From positions 1-28,768 of the forward strand of contig CAXKVR010000178.1 of assembly GCA_964058845.1 (NCBI GenBank): a stretch of 28,768 nucleotides of DNA, written 5' to 3'. Under the pieces are notes generated by a model. The model made no database searches, was not told the DNA's origin, and saw nothing but the letters and a program-made list of their open reading frames with translations. Origin of the DNA: Carex sylvatica. Taxonomy: Eukaryota > Streptophyta > Magnoliopsida > Poales > Cyperaceae. The position numbers and the translations under genes are program-made. Position 1 is the stretch's first letter. Each line of letters starts with the position of its first letter. Shown one piece after another: positions 1-9,948 of this stretch.

Positions 1-239
1 TTAAAGATCGGAGCTGCAGTTTGATCTTTCATGGCCAATTGATAATGGGACACATGGTGTCTGATAGCGGGATTGTATCCGATTTTCTTTTAATCTGTCC
101 CTGCCATCGAAATTTCCACGCACTTATTCTAATATCTAATATTATTTTATTATAATTTTTATAAATAAAAATTCTGCTTTTATTGATCTCTATATTCTGC
201 TCTAGTGAGAGAAAAATGTGATTTCTTACTCTCGACCAA
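1..239. other. AT-rich DNA, no gene seen
   Basis: No open frame, splice-bounded exon, RNA gene or repeat boundary that I can support is visible here. The stretch is AT-rich intergenic sequence that runs into the GATACG-rich repeat to its right. Confidence 0.5.
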
Positions 240-845
240 TGTTGTATGGATACGGGTACGGGTATCGTGTCGAATACGATACGAGTACGGCGATACGGTA
301 ATTCTCAAAAATCAAGGATACGATACCCCTATTATGTTATATTATTAGTTTAATAATACTTGTATTATATAAATTAAATATCAATAGTTTTAATATACAT
401 TAAATAAAAATGCTAATAGATTATATCAACAAATATGAAATAGTGCAGTGGTTAAGCTCTTTGGTGCTGTCAGCTGAAATTCGAGTTCAAATTCTCCTTG
501 GAGCGATGAAATAAATATTTTGGCACGGTTCACAGCATGCGGGGTGCACGGGGAGCAGGAACTAGCGGGCGGTCCACTGCAGGGGCAGTGCACAGGGGCA
601 GTGATGGACCATGCGACGAACTGTGCGGTATTTGTGGCTTATCCAGAAGCGTCAGAGTGGTGTCCAGGCCGTATTCAGACGAGTCAGAGCGTGTCGGAGA
701 CCGTATCAAAGGACTAAGGATACGCTATATAAGGCGACGCGCCAGCTGGCGTGTCTGATACGTATCATGTCCATATCGGAGACGTATCGGTGTCAGACAT
801 GGATACGATGGGTTTCTAAGAGTATTAGGAGTATCAGAGTAACAT
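240..845. repeat. GATACG-rich dispersed repeat of unknown class
   Basis: Both ends are crowded with GATACG/CGTATC words: about 245-325 (ATGGATACGGGTACGG, AATACGATACGAG, GATACGATACCCC) and about 700-815 (GGATACGCTATA, GATACGTATCATG, GACGTATCGGTG, CATGGATACGATG). These words are close to palindromic, so the two clusters pair in either orientation. Between them lie an AT-rich part and a GC-rich part (about 520-700) whose overlapping short open frames show no protein similarity that I recognise. This may be a non-autonomous DNA transposon or an old composite repeat. No target site duplication could be assigned. Confidence 0.4.
441..494 (+). repeat. SINE-like tRNA-type Pol III promoter (A and B boxes)
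   Basis: TAGTGCAGTGGTTAAG at 441-456 resembles a tRNA A box (TAGCTCAGTGGT-like), and GAGTTCAAATTC at 483-494 resembles a B box (GWTCRANNC). Their spacing is that of a tRNA gene. No cloverleaf or acceptor stem closes around them, so this is not a tRNA gene. It looks like the head of a tRNA-derived SINE sitting inside the GATACG-rich repeat. No tail or target site duplication was resolved. Confidence 0.35.
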
Positions 846-954
846 AGTTCTCTACAAATGGGATTATTGAACTAATATTAAAATATTTTTGTCAATCTCA
901 ATATAATAATGACGATGAATATAAAAAGAGGCAAGTCTGTTTTTTAGCTTTTTC

Positions 955-1655
955 GTCAACTATTAAAATCGGTTCAATTAGATCTCAAACTATTTTTTAG
1001 TTTACTCAAAGATCCTATACTATTTTATTAGGTTAAATTTGACCTTTGTCTTGCTGAGTTGTAAATTATATGGTTATATTTGTTGATGTGGAATTCGGTG
1101 GCATCTAATCTTTTAAATTACAAAGTACGTAAAATCTTAATTTTTTATTTTGATTTTATTAAAAAAACAAAAGAATACATATTTGTGTCACTTCTGGAGT
1201 TGTGATGATTATGTACAGTACTACGGCTACATAATTAGTATTTACTATTTATACAAATCAATTGATGTTTTTGAGTGAGGCTATGGTACTATGCATAGTT
1301 TATATTGGTCAGTGCTAAGGATTAAAATTTTCGATTTAAAAGTCTTAACGATCGATCTGAACTGTTCAATGTGATTTTTATATGACTATGTACTTATAAA
1401 CTAAATTTTATATTTTTTAGAATTTAATTATTATTTTATATAAAGACCATATTAAACAGTTAAGATCAACCATTGTGATTTTGAAAACAATATTATTAAT
1501 TTGTAATATGGACTGGACCAATCCGTACTACTATAGCCTCACTCGATGTTCTTTGTATCTCCCAGATTCTGTTTGGCTCATTTAATTACTCCATTTACCT
1601 TCAATTATAGGTTTCAAGGGTTTCACTTTTGAGGTCATAGGCACGTAGATTTCCA
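955..1655 (+). repeat. Dispersed repeat, left copy (carries a MITE)
   Basis: This stretch matches 27398-27806 in the same orientation. Shared landmarks, in order, are GATCCTATACTATTT, TTGCTGAGTTGT, GTTGTGATGAT, ATCAATTGATGTT, GTATCTCCCA, TTTGGCTCATTTAATT, AATTATAGGTT and AGGCACGTAGAT. The left copy is longer mainly because a 272-bp MITE sits at 1273-1544. No protein is encoded. It may be a fragment of an unclassified transposon or of a local segmental duplication. Confidence 0.65.
1273..1544. mobile_element. Mutator-type MITE A (272 bp)
   Basis: The ends are inverted repeats: GAGTGAGGCTAT at the left and its complement ATAGCCTCACTC at the right, with weaker pairing further in. It is flanked by 9-bp direct repeats with one mismatch, GATGTTTTT at 1264-1272 and GATGTTCTT at 1545-1553. 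Nine-bp duplications are typical of the Mutator superfamily. The paralogous sequence near 27700 runs through the site without the element. Inner sequence (GATCTGAAC, CTAAATTTTATATTTTTT) is shared with the second MITE at 25246-25659. It has no coding capacity. Confidence 0.75.
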
Positions 1656-1864
1656 TGTCAGCAGATTTAAAATTGAAAACCAACATCTAAGCAATTTTAA
1701 TCAACATATAAGCTACCAACTTTCACAATTGCCAAATATCAATGAGGTAACCACAGGAAAACTACCCAACGAGTGCATAACTCATATTCACATAAGATTG
1801 AAATAAAAAAGATATATGTTCACATAAGAAGATAACTTTTTTAAGTAATTAAAATAATTAAGAT

Positions 1865-2455
1865 TTTAAATAGCGATTATCACGTCATAGCGGAAAGGCT
1901 AAAAAAAAAAGCTATTGTGAATAGCGTAGCTATAACGAAAGCTATCATACATAGCATTTTTTGTTTAAAAAGTTATATTTTATATTTCTAATAATTATCA
2001 ATATTAACTAAAGTCTCATAGAGTAATAAATAACACAAAATTGATTAAGGAATTATAATATTAATATTGAACCAGTACAAAGTCCAAATTGCTATTCAAA
2101 ATATCCCTACTAATAGCATACACTATCTATATTTTTTCATTCAAAATAACCTAAGCATCATGGCATAAACTATATATTTATTTCTATTAAAAAAATCATA
2201 GGTATTATGGAATAAACTATCTATCTTTTTTTATTTAAAAGAAAATCAATTTGGACCTTGAAAAAATTGATATTTAAAATTAATTTTTAGTTTGGGTATT
2301 TATATAAAATCCTATGTAGCATAACGTGCGCTATAGCACGTAGCATGTAGCGCAGATAGCGGACTGCTATTACCGCTATAGCGGTCGTAGCTGAAATAAC
2401 GCACTTTTATCCCATAGCGTTAAGGTCTGAAAACGTTATATCGCGCTATTTAGAA
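1865..2455. repeat. TAGCG/GCTATAG-rich MITE-like repeat
   Basis: The segment begins with TTTTAAATAGCGAT and ends with ATCGCGCTATTTAGAA, so TAAATAGCG faces CGCTATTTA as a short inverted repeat. Both terminal parts are packed with TAGCG, GCTATAGC and CTATAGCGG words (about 1870-1960 and 2315-2450), while the middle is plain AT-rich sequence. This pattern is common in old non-autonomous DNA transposons of plants, perhaps hAT-like. A clear target site duplication was not found, and no protein is encoded. Confidence 0.5.
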
Positions 2456-2893
2456 CACTGAAAATAACCATTGCCATATTTCACCTTTTATTACCTTAAT
2501 CACGTTAATACTAAATAATTAATTTGTAACTAATTTGTTTAATTTGAAATAACTATTTGATATCCCTCCATTCGAAATGAAACTTTGAGAGGAAAAATGA
2601 CAAGAAAATTGATGCCTAAGCCATTTCTCCATCCCATCTGATCCAGTTCACCAAACCAATCCATCCATTTCCTTTTGTTTTGTTCTTAACATTAGTTTAA
2701 TTATCACATAAGTATTTTATGGTGCAATTTTGTAATTTTAAGTTTCATTGTAATCAAACGGGCCCAGGTGCCTTATTATATAAAAAAAAAAATTATGGTG
2801 CAATTAAGGCCCAAAAAACCCAGTTAAGCTGTCAGTTATACGAGCCTAATAAAAGCCTATTATTTACCCTTTCTTCGGTAAGTTGGAACAGGG
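2456..2893. other. AT-rich spacer outside the MULE, no gene seen
   Basis: Only short chance open frames occur here. GTGCAATT occurs twice, near 2721 and 2797. No other structure could be supported. Confidence 0.4.
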
Positions 2894-3120
2894 GTCTCTT
2901 TGTTCTGCCGCCATTTTTATTAATACCCAAAAAACAAAGACAAAATTTTAAAAATAATCTTGAATTTTTTTTTTTTTTAAATAATCCAATCGCTTGGGCC
3001 TGAGGCAGCCCAAAATACAAACGAACCGCCAGAGAGCGAGGCGATAGGGAGAGCAAACCGCCTCACACGCGGGCAGTCCATGCATGACCAAACCGCCCCA
3101 TACCCGGACGGTCCACTATG
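2894..3120 (+). repeat. Left terminal inverted repeat of the MULE
   Basis: It pairs with 24847-25164 read in reverse complement. Shared blocks include CCATTTTTATTAATAC, AATTTTAAAAATAA, a T-run followed by AAATAAT, AAACCGCCTCACACGCGGGC, and CATGCATGACCAAACCGCC continuing to GGTCCACTATG at the inner end. Homology stops sharply after 3120. The repeated ACCGCC/GGCGGT words are candidate transposase-binding or promoter elements; this role is inferred from other MULEs. Confidence 0.85.
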
Positions 3121-3725
3121 AATGTATTTTAAATATTTTTTTCTCTCTCCTGCCTCCATTATCTGTAAACGAAGTCAGAGCCCGTTTGAGAGCGATTTTA
3201 CTGTTTGAGAGAGACGATTTTTTAGGCGATTTTACTGTAGCAAAAGGTATTTTTTTAGTTTCTTTTAATTATAGTCATTACTGTTATATTATCTGTAACT
3301 ATTGTAACTGTTGCAATTACAGCAGCAATTACTGTACAATTACTGTTACTATGTAATTACTGTAGCAACATGTTTTTTTTTTTTTTTTTTTCTAATTAGA
3401 TTACTGTACCCGTTATAATACCATATTTCTTAATGAAAACCAACTAATTGTTTTCCATTTCTTATTTTTTTTAATTTTATTTAGTCAGAAATAATTTTAT
3501 TAATTAATTATTGATTTTCAACAATCTAAAGTTCTATACATTGATTATTATATAATTGAGAGTTCTATATTTATCTCTTTTTTTTTCAATTTATTCAATT
3601 TTCTTTTTAAATGAAACTCAAAAATTGATTGAATCGAATCTCAGATTGTATCTTTATCTATTATTGATGTACAATTACTGTAATACTTATAAATTATTTT
3701 TTAAATATAGTTTGTTAAGGAAAAG
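3121..3725 (+). other. Leader between left TIR and transposase, with ATTACTGTA repeats
   Basis: No coding region is seen. From about 3270 to 3375 the sequence is a degenerate array of ATTACTGTA/GTAACTGTT words; another occurs near 3672. A pyrimidine-rich stretch (TTCTCTCTCCTGCCTCC, about 3140-3157) followed by CTGTAAAC, and a possible acceptor AAATATAG just before TTTGTTAAGGAAAAGATG, suggest a non-coding first exon and a 5'UTR intron. This is speculative. CTTATAAAT near 3688 is an alternative TATA-like element. Confidence 0.35.
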
Positions 3726-4089
3726 ATGTTAGTTGCATTGTATGTGGGCGGCAAGCTACAAAAGGGTGAAGATGGCGTGCAGTACACGAAAGATGCTGCA
3801 TTTGGCTTTAAGATTAATAAAAATACCACATTTCAGGCACTTAAAGAGCTAATATACGAAAAGACTGCTGTAAATCCCAACAGGTATGAAATAGAATTGG
3901 CTACACGGATTGACAACTCACGTGGGGTGGGGGGTAGACCTTACTTTATGAGGTTTCCAATAACATATGCGAATTTGTGGAGAGTTGTGTACACTCAAAT
4001 TGCGGCCAGTGGGGGTCCAGGTAATGGACATATATTCGAAGAGGGTTCCCCAGGCCAGGGCTGGACCTTCAGGTTATGACAATTCAGGT

Positions 4090-4287
4090 TATGACAGCCA
4101 TGGGTACCACCAACACTCCCCTTATGACAACCAGGGGTACCACTAGCACTCCCCTCATGACAACCAGGGGTACCACCAGCTCTCTCCTCATGACAACCAG
4201 GGGTACCACCAGCACTCTCCTCATGACAACCACGAGTACCACCAACACTCCCCTTATGACAACCAGAGGTACCACAACTCCCATGAA
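4090..4287 (+). repeat. 33-bp in-frame tandem repeat in transposase exon 1
   Basis: Units start at 4090, 4123, 4156, 4189, 4222 and 4255; the last is partial. Each encodes an 11-residue unit close to YDNQGYHQHSP in the transposase frame. Unit 2 has TAG at 4144 where the other units have CAG or CAA, so a C-to-T change made that stop. The result is a low-complexity Tyr/Gln/His/Gly-rich linker between the PB1-like part and the DNA-binding region. Confidence 0.85.
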
Positions 4288-5666
4288 AATATTGAAGAGT
4301 TACCACCACCACCCAGACAGACACCCATAATCTCTAGATTTCCAACTATGCTAGAGTCAGAATCGGTACCTGTTAATCGAACTGATATTGATATTGATAT
4401 TGATGTTGATGCTATTGATGCCATACCAGAAAGGGAAATGGAAACGGGGGATGAATACCAAGGGGTTTGGGAATCAGATGGTGATGCAAATGTACCAGGT
4501 TTATCCAGGGTAGAAAAATTCCCGATTAGATATCGGGAAAATAAGCATCCGGTCGCCACATTCAACGATACTATAGCTTTCGAAGAGGCAGACATTAGTT
4601 TCTTTGGTCCTCGTGTTAAATACAATCAGGAACTTGCCGAGGGCAACTTTATACAAACATAGACGAACTTGTAAAGAAAATCAATGAGACCCATGTTCAT
4701 GGGAACTGGGAATGTAAAATATACAAAAGGGAGCGAACACGGTTAGTTGTGCTATGTAAAACACACCCGCGGTGCGAGTTCCGCCTTTATGCAACCCATG
4801 TGGGTTCAGGAGAAGCATGGATGATTAGGAAGTGTGGACCACCTCACACATGCAAGTCTGCGTCCACAAGGACATACCATGCACAGCTGACGGCATCACT
4901 AATTGCTAATGCAATTGAGGAGGACATTAAGTTGGATACATCGATGAGCATCAAGGCAGTGGCTAGAACCGTCAGACACAAATACAAATATGTAACCCCA
5001 AAATACAACAGGCTGTGGAGAGGTCGTGAACTTGCGGTTTGCAGAATATTCGATAGTTGGAAGGATTCATACGACTATCTAGCACCATTGCTCCAGGCCA
5101 TGGCAAGTACAAACGTCGGGACCGTATATGAACGGTGGCATGGCCCTTTTTTTGATAAGGATGGAGTACTAATAGAGGGAGCTCAACAATTCAAGGGCAT
5201 AGCATGGGCTTTTGGGGCTTGTATCCAAGCTGTGCCATACATCAGACCCGTTATTAGCATTGATGCATGCTTCATGTCCGGCTGTTATTAGGGGAGGCTA
5301 CTGATAGCATGTGCATATGATGCTGAGAACCAGTTGTTGCCTTTGGCCTTTGCAATTGTTCAGAAAGAGAATGGTGAGAACTGTGGATTCTTTATGCAGT
5401 TTTTAAGAAGACGGGTGATTGGAGAAGGGAGGTTTTTCTGTGTGATATCAGACCAGCACAAAGGAATCAAATATGTTTTCGATCGTGAAGATTACGGTTG
5501 GTCAACACTTACTGGCCAGTGTGTGCACAGGTTGTGTATGCAACACATTGCGGATAACCTTTCGAAGGCAACCGGAAATGATAAGTGGGTTCTAGAAACA
5601 TTTAGACAAAATTGCAGAAAGAAAAAACCGAGAAGGGTGGTAGAGATGACTAGCAGTTTTGCAAAG

Positions 5667-5769
5667 GTATATATATTTCAATTGTTTACATATATTATTG
5701 TATTTTTAGAAGACGATTTTTTAGTACAATTATTTACTTATATTATTTTATTTTCTTATTTTTCTGTAG
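5667..5769 (+). other. Intron 1 of the transposase pseudogene
   Basis: The donor AAAG|GTATAT and acceptor TTTCTGTAG|AAC border a 103-nt T-rich segment. Joining 5666 to 5770 keeps the reading frame (phase 0) between the catalytic core and the downstream NGSESLN region. Confidence 0.7.
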
Positions 5770-6586
5770 AACATGCCAAAGGCAAATCTCTACTTAATGA
5801 AGGTCAGCAAAAATAATCCCAGAGATGTCAGCAAAGATCCAGCATACGAGAAAATATATCAATCCCGTGATGGAGGTTGGCGTTGGGGAATTATGACCAC
5901 CAACGGGTCCGAGTCGCTAAATGCAGTCTTCAAGCAGAGTCGAATGTTACCCGTGGTTGCAGTTGTAGAGGATACATTCTACAAGTTAAATGCATGGTTT
6001 CAGGAACGGCGTGCTAATGCCGCATAATTAATAAGGATGAATCAGTCATTTTCAACAAGGGTGGAGGAGAAACTAAGATAACATAGGGACAAAGGTGCAA
6101 CTATGACCGTGATCCCGATGGGTAATAATGGTACTGAATTCGAAGTGCAAAATCCAAATGAATACGTCCCTATCAGCCGCAAACCAGATGGCACTATGGA
6201 GTTTGTGAAAAGGGCTTGAAAGTACGTGGTTAAAATTGGAGATGCCAGGGTGTTAACCTGTACATGCCAATGACCCCAACTAAGTCACATACCCTGTAGT
6301 CACGTGATGGCGGTATGCCAAGTGAGGAACTACTGTGAGGATCACTATGTTGCTGACATGTATCGTACCGATTACCTTGCTTCCACTTGGGGTGGATCTT
6401 TCTATTCTTATCCCGATCAGCATGAGTGACCTGCATATGTCGGTGGGAGAATAGTTACTTCAAAAGGATGGATAAGAAAGGGGAGGAGGAGACACAAGCG
6501 TGTTGTAATGACCATGGACGAGATGGGTGGTAGGCGACCGTCGAAAAATCGAGCTCGCCGTTTTATTTTTGACAGGCGCATGGCAG

Positions 6587-6657
6587 GTATGTAGCATTGT
6601 ACGAAATCCATTTATGATCTTATTATATTACTAACTGAATTGTGTTATTATGTTCAG
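6587..6657 (+). other. Intron 2 of the transposase pseudogene
   Basis: The donor GCAG|GTATGT and acceptor TATGTTCAG|ATG enclose 71 nt. Splicing completes a GAT codon and leads to a last exon whose stop is at 6825-6827. Confidence 0.65.
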
Positions 6658-6827
6658 ATGCCATAAACGAGCACAACGAAAGAGAAAATGCTAAAGTTGT
6701 TGCTGAAGCAACTGGTAGAACACAATTCCCCCTCATCCGAGCCAATCATCTAGTTGCCAAGCCTATACAAGTAATGCCGCACCTGCAGTTGGTACCAGTA
6801 GAACTAGTCTCATCATTGATTTTTTGA

Positions 6828-7182
6828 GACGTGGTGGAAGGGGCAGATAAATCTGTTATTTTGCTTGTGTGAACTTATTTGTTTGGTTTGAACTAAGTTA
6901 TGAACTTTAATTGTGTTGTTGAACTTTAAATGTAATGTTGCGCTTTTAATATGATATGTAATATTTTGATTTGTTATAATTACATAGTAACTAATGAGTA
7001 GAAATGACAAAATGTAAAGTATAAAAACATACGCACACAGATAAAAATGACGAAATGTAAAGTAAAAAAAAGATAAAAGCCAACATGAAATATAAAATAA
7101 AACAATCTCAGACATATAATACTACAGTCCCAACATCAAAATGCTACAGTCAGAATTACAACATAATAAAAAAACTCTGCAA
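6828..7182. other. Convergent intergenic spacer of the MULE
   Basis: About 355 bp of AT-rich DNA separate the stop of the transposase (+) from the stop of the PMD gene (-). Both transcripts should end here. No convincing poly(A) signal could be singled out. Overlapping 3' ends are known for MuDR and would be possible here. Confidence 0.4.
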
Positions 7183-7577
7183 TCATTTTCGTCTTTTTCT
7201 TCCGGAGGGATCAAACCTAGTAGCTGCTACACCTTTGCCATCCCGGTGCGACTGCACGTGCCTCTGTGGACTCACATCTCCTAAGTCCTCCTCTCCACTC
7301 TCCTCTCCCATATCCTCATATCCTCCATTCGGACTCTCTACATACATGTGCTGCGTACCTTGCTCATGGATCAAATGGACCAGTTGACTGTGCATCGACC
7401 AGGCCTGTACGCTGCTCCCATGTATCTTGCTCCCAGCTTGGAGGAAATGTGGCAGGAGGCGGTGCGCCAAATAATGTAGAGACAAAGCCATCTGCAGTCT
7501 GAAATGCACTCCCACTAGCCTCGAAGTCGTGCTCCATCTCCACTCCATATCGTGGTATGTGGGAGCCAGTCACCTCT
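7183..7577 (-). pseudogene. PMD gene, 3' part of last exon (cut off by Ty3-gypsy element)
   Basis: This is the end of the plant mobile domain gene of the MULE, separated from its upstream half by the insertion at 7578-16786. With one CCTCT copy removed, the codons at 16787-16862 run directly into this segment and read through as ...DTNAE-VTGSHIPRYG. The region is outside the conserved PMD core and rich in Pro, Ser and acidic residues. One frame stops at 7364; the overlapping frame continues to a basic C-terminus (SGRKRRK) and TGA at 7183-7185. Which end was original is uncertain: a frameshift or a further splice (GCAAG|GTACGC near 7345) would explain it. The basic tail could be a nuclear localisation signal. 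Confidence 0.65.
7573..7577 (+). repeat. Target site duplication CCTCT, left copy
   Basis: CCTCT immediately precedes the 5' LTR and recurs at 16787-16791 just after the 3' LTR. A 5-bp duplication is standard for Ty3-gypsy integrases. Confidence 0.93.
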
Positions 7578-9780
7578 TGTGACGTAGCGAAATCTGAAGA
7601 ATATTAAAATAATAAAAATTTCGAAATATTAAGTTCATCTGAATTTTTCTGAATTTAAATCTAATGCCTTGATATATTTTTTTCTAATTTTATTCTGAAT
7701 TTTCTGAGTCAAGGCATTTAGAATCGAATTTCTGATTTGATCGAATAAAAATAAACCTATCCGAATTGAAATATCAAATGGATCATTAAATTATACATAT
7801 GACTATATCTATATGTATATATATATGCTATAATGCAAATTTCTATTTAAATTAAGCAAGGGCTTTTCTTGAAAAAAATTTACATATATGCAATATTGGA
7901 AGTTTAATGGGCCTATTAGCAAAATTGCCAAAACTAATCCAAAACCTTGATCTTTTCTCTTCCTTTGGCCGTGACCCCTTGTGGGTATACGTGTGTGTGT
8001 GTATTGTGTGTGGTGGGTGGCGAAAACAAAGAGGAAAAGAGAGGGAGAAGGTGAGAAGAGAGAAAAAAATGAGATCCGAGTACACCGAATCGATCAGACG
8101 TACGCGAAATCGAGTTTGGAGCAAAGCACTACCACCTTGATCATCTCCTTCTCTTCAATTTGGTTTAGCAGGACAATCAGGTGAATCCCGGAATACCGAA
8201 AGGAGTTCAGACCAACCGTAAGCGACACGAAAAGTACAAAGGTGCGGGGGTTCACGGGATTTTTCCTGAGGTTCAATTAGGAATTAAATAGGACGTTTTT
8301 AAATTGCATTTTGAATTTCTGATTTCAAGCATCATCTGAGCATTGCATAACTAATTGAACTGTTTTATCTGTTGATCTGCATTCTGGTATGGTTTACCGA
8401 TTGAACTGTTATTCTGATTCTGATAGAGAATGAAACCACAGTGAATTGCTACTATTATATATATATATATCACTGTAAGTGATATTCTGTTCTGCGAAAT
8501 CTAGAGTATACACTAGATTTCGATTTCGGGAACCATATGCGCATTGGGGAACGACCCCTCTGAGTCCAAACCGGTTGGAATGGGGATCTGTTATTCTGTG
8601 ACTATAACTGTGGTAGATAAGATTCTGTTATTCTGATTTCTGCTCTGATTTCTGGAACTAAATACTGGAAAGGATATATCTGTATGATTGGAACTGTAAT
8701 GTCTGATTAAGAACCAGTCTTTTGTAAATGGTTAAGCCAAAGCACTGCAGATGAGGGTCTGATTTGATTGCACGGGGAGCGACATCTGTAGGTGTATGTA
8801 ACCCTACAGATGCAGGTATGTTCTGGGACCAGTTCGGTGGAACATCTGCATGTGCTACCAGATATCTGAGTTTAATTAAGACCCAATATTCTGATATGTT
8901 TCTGATGATTCTGTTTAAAGGCATTTAAAGATGTAGATTCATTTGATTATCGATTCAAAGCTTTGCATTCATGCTTTAACTCTGATTTTAGTTCCGTATT
9001 TAATTCTGACGTGAATATCTGATAAATCCAGTAGCTTCGGCACTGAGATAAACCGCGAAAAGGTTTTTCTCACCCGTTTCCTTGTGAAACATTTCAGGAA
9101 AGAAGGACTAGAGGCTTTCGGGATCAGACAGTGAGCTATCTGAGGTGTTAGGTATATGTATGCCCTGTTTTGAGATCGTTGTACTTGTTTAGTACTTGGA
9201 TCAACTTTTGTTGTATATATATCCAGCTAACCGGACTTGCGTAAATATTTCTAAACGGTTTCGATTTATGTTTTAAAATTTTATGTGCTTGCTTTATGCT
9301 TTCCATGCTATGTGTATGTATGCTTTTATGTTTTCAAAGTTTATGTTTTAAAAGTTATATGGTCTTTTGCATATATATTTTTGTTGTGACATGATATGAA
9401 TTTGGAGGTTTAAATGAATACGGGTGGGATGACCGGCGTGGAGGGTCTATACTCCACGGTACCTGATATTTATAATTCTGACTAATCCGGGTAGATATAA
9501 ATAAAAAAAAAAAAAAAAAAATTTTAAAAAAAAAAAATTTGGTTTTCCGATATGATAAGTCATTGTTCTATTGGTTTTATCGAATCGAATTTACAAAGGC
9601 ATGTATAAAAGTTTTGAAAAGTTTCGGATCAGTTTTAAACTGATTTCAGATTTAATAAAATTGATTAAGTGTTCGGTTTGGGATAAAAACACCATTTATC
9701 TCATCGTAAATGCCTGGTGAATATATACGATCTATATATTCACGGCGATACCGTCATGCCCCTGATCTCGGGGTGTGACA
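7578..9780 (+). repeat. 5' LTR of the Ty3-gypsy element
   Basis: 2203 bp, TG...CA ended, repeated at 14584-16786 with a constant offset of 7006. It contains a TATA-like run (TTATATATATATATATC, about 8454) that may belong to the Pol II promoter, a short hairpin CATCTGTAGG/CCTACAGATG (about 8788-8818), and an A-T-A homopolymer tract near 9502-9540. The short open frames inside are mirrored in both LTRs and are not genes. Confidence 0.96.
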
Positions 9781-9789
9781 GTATTGAGG

Positions 9790-9801
9790 TGGTATCAGAG
9801 C
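9790..9801 (+). other. Primer binding site (initiator Met tRNA)
   Basis: TGGTATCAGAGC lies 9 nt after the 5' LTR. This is the complement of the 3' end of plant initiator tRNA-Met and the usual minus-strand primer site of Tekay/Del-like elements. Confidence 0.93.
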
Positions 9802-9948
9802 AATGGTTTAGACGCCTAACCAGACCTGACAGGATAAGCGACTGGGTTAAGTATGGGTTAGTAAGTAAAGATAGACTAACTGATTTGTGAAATGAACTGT
9901 TCTGATATCTGATCTGTGAACTGAACTGTTCTGATATCTGAATAGATT

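Larger units (their letters stand above)
3726..6827 (+). pseudogene. MuDR-type (mudrA-like) transposase pseudogene
   Basis: Cuts and joins MULE DNA. Three exons fit: 3726-5666, 5770-6586 and 6658-6827. Their introns of 103 and 71 nt have GT-AG ends and consistent phase. Domain order is an N-terminal PB1-like part (3726-4020), a Tyr/His/Gln-rich repeat (4090-4287), an Asp/Ile-rich acidic linker, a MuDR zinc-binding region with CKTHPRC and HTC motifs (4758-4860), the MULE catalytic domain, and a SWIM CxC...CxH finger (6262-6300). Catalytic candidates are Asp at 5262 (SIDACF), Asp at 5451 (VISDQHKG) and Glu at 5911 (NGSESLN); the CMQH motif is near 5536. Seven in-frame stops (4144, 5289, 6025, 6079, 6217, 6271, 6427) and two frameshifts (about 4020-4074 and 4640-4660) break it. 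The start is the first Met of the PB1-like part. The family call is strong; loss of function is clear. Confidence 0.88.

Noticed and set aside
441..510. A functional tRNA gene
   Set aside because: Only A- and B-box-like motifs are seen; no acceptor stem or full cloverleaf pairs.
520..847. Overlapping open frames of 65-78 codons on the + strand
   Set aside because: Three frames overlap in a GC-rich repeat segment, none shows a domain, and the composition follows the GATACG repeat.
2719..3159. Open frames on both strands across the left MULE end
   Set aside because: They run from flanking DNA into the TIR and across poly-A/T runs; no protein family is recognisable.
3995..4625. Reverse-strand open frames over the transposase exon
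   Set aside because: They are antisense shadows of the 33-bp repeat and of the acidic linker; the + strand frame has clear transposase context.
7852..8924. Small open frames repeated at 14858-15930
   Set aside because: They lie in the two identical LTRs, occur on both strands, and show no domain.
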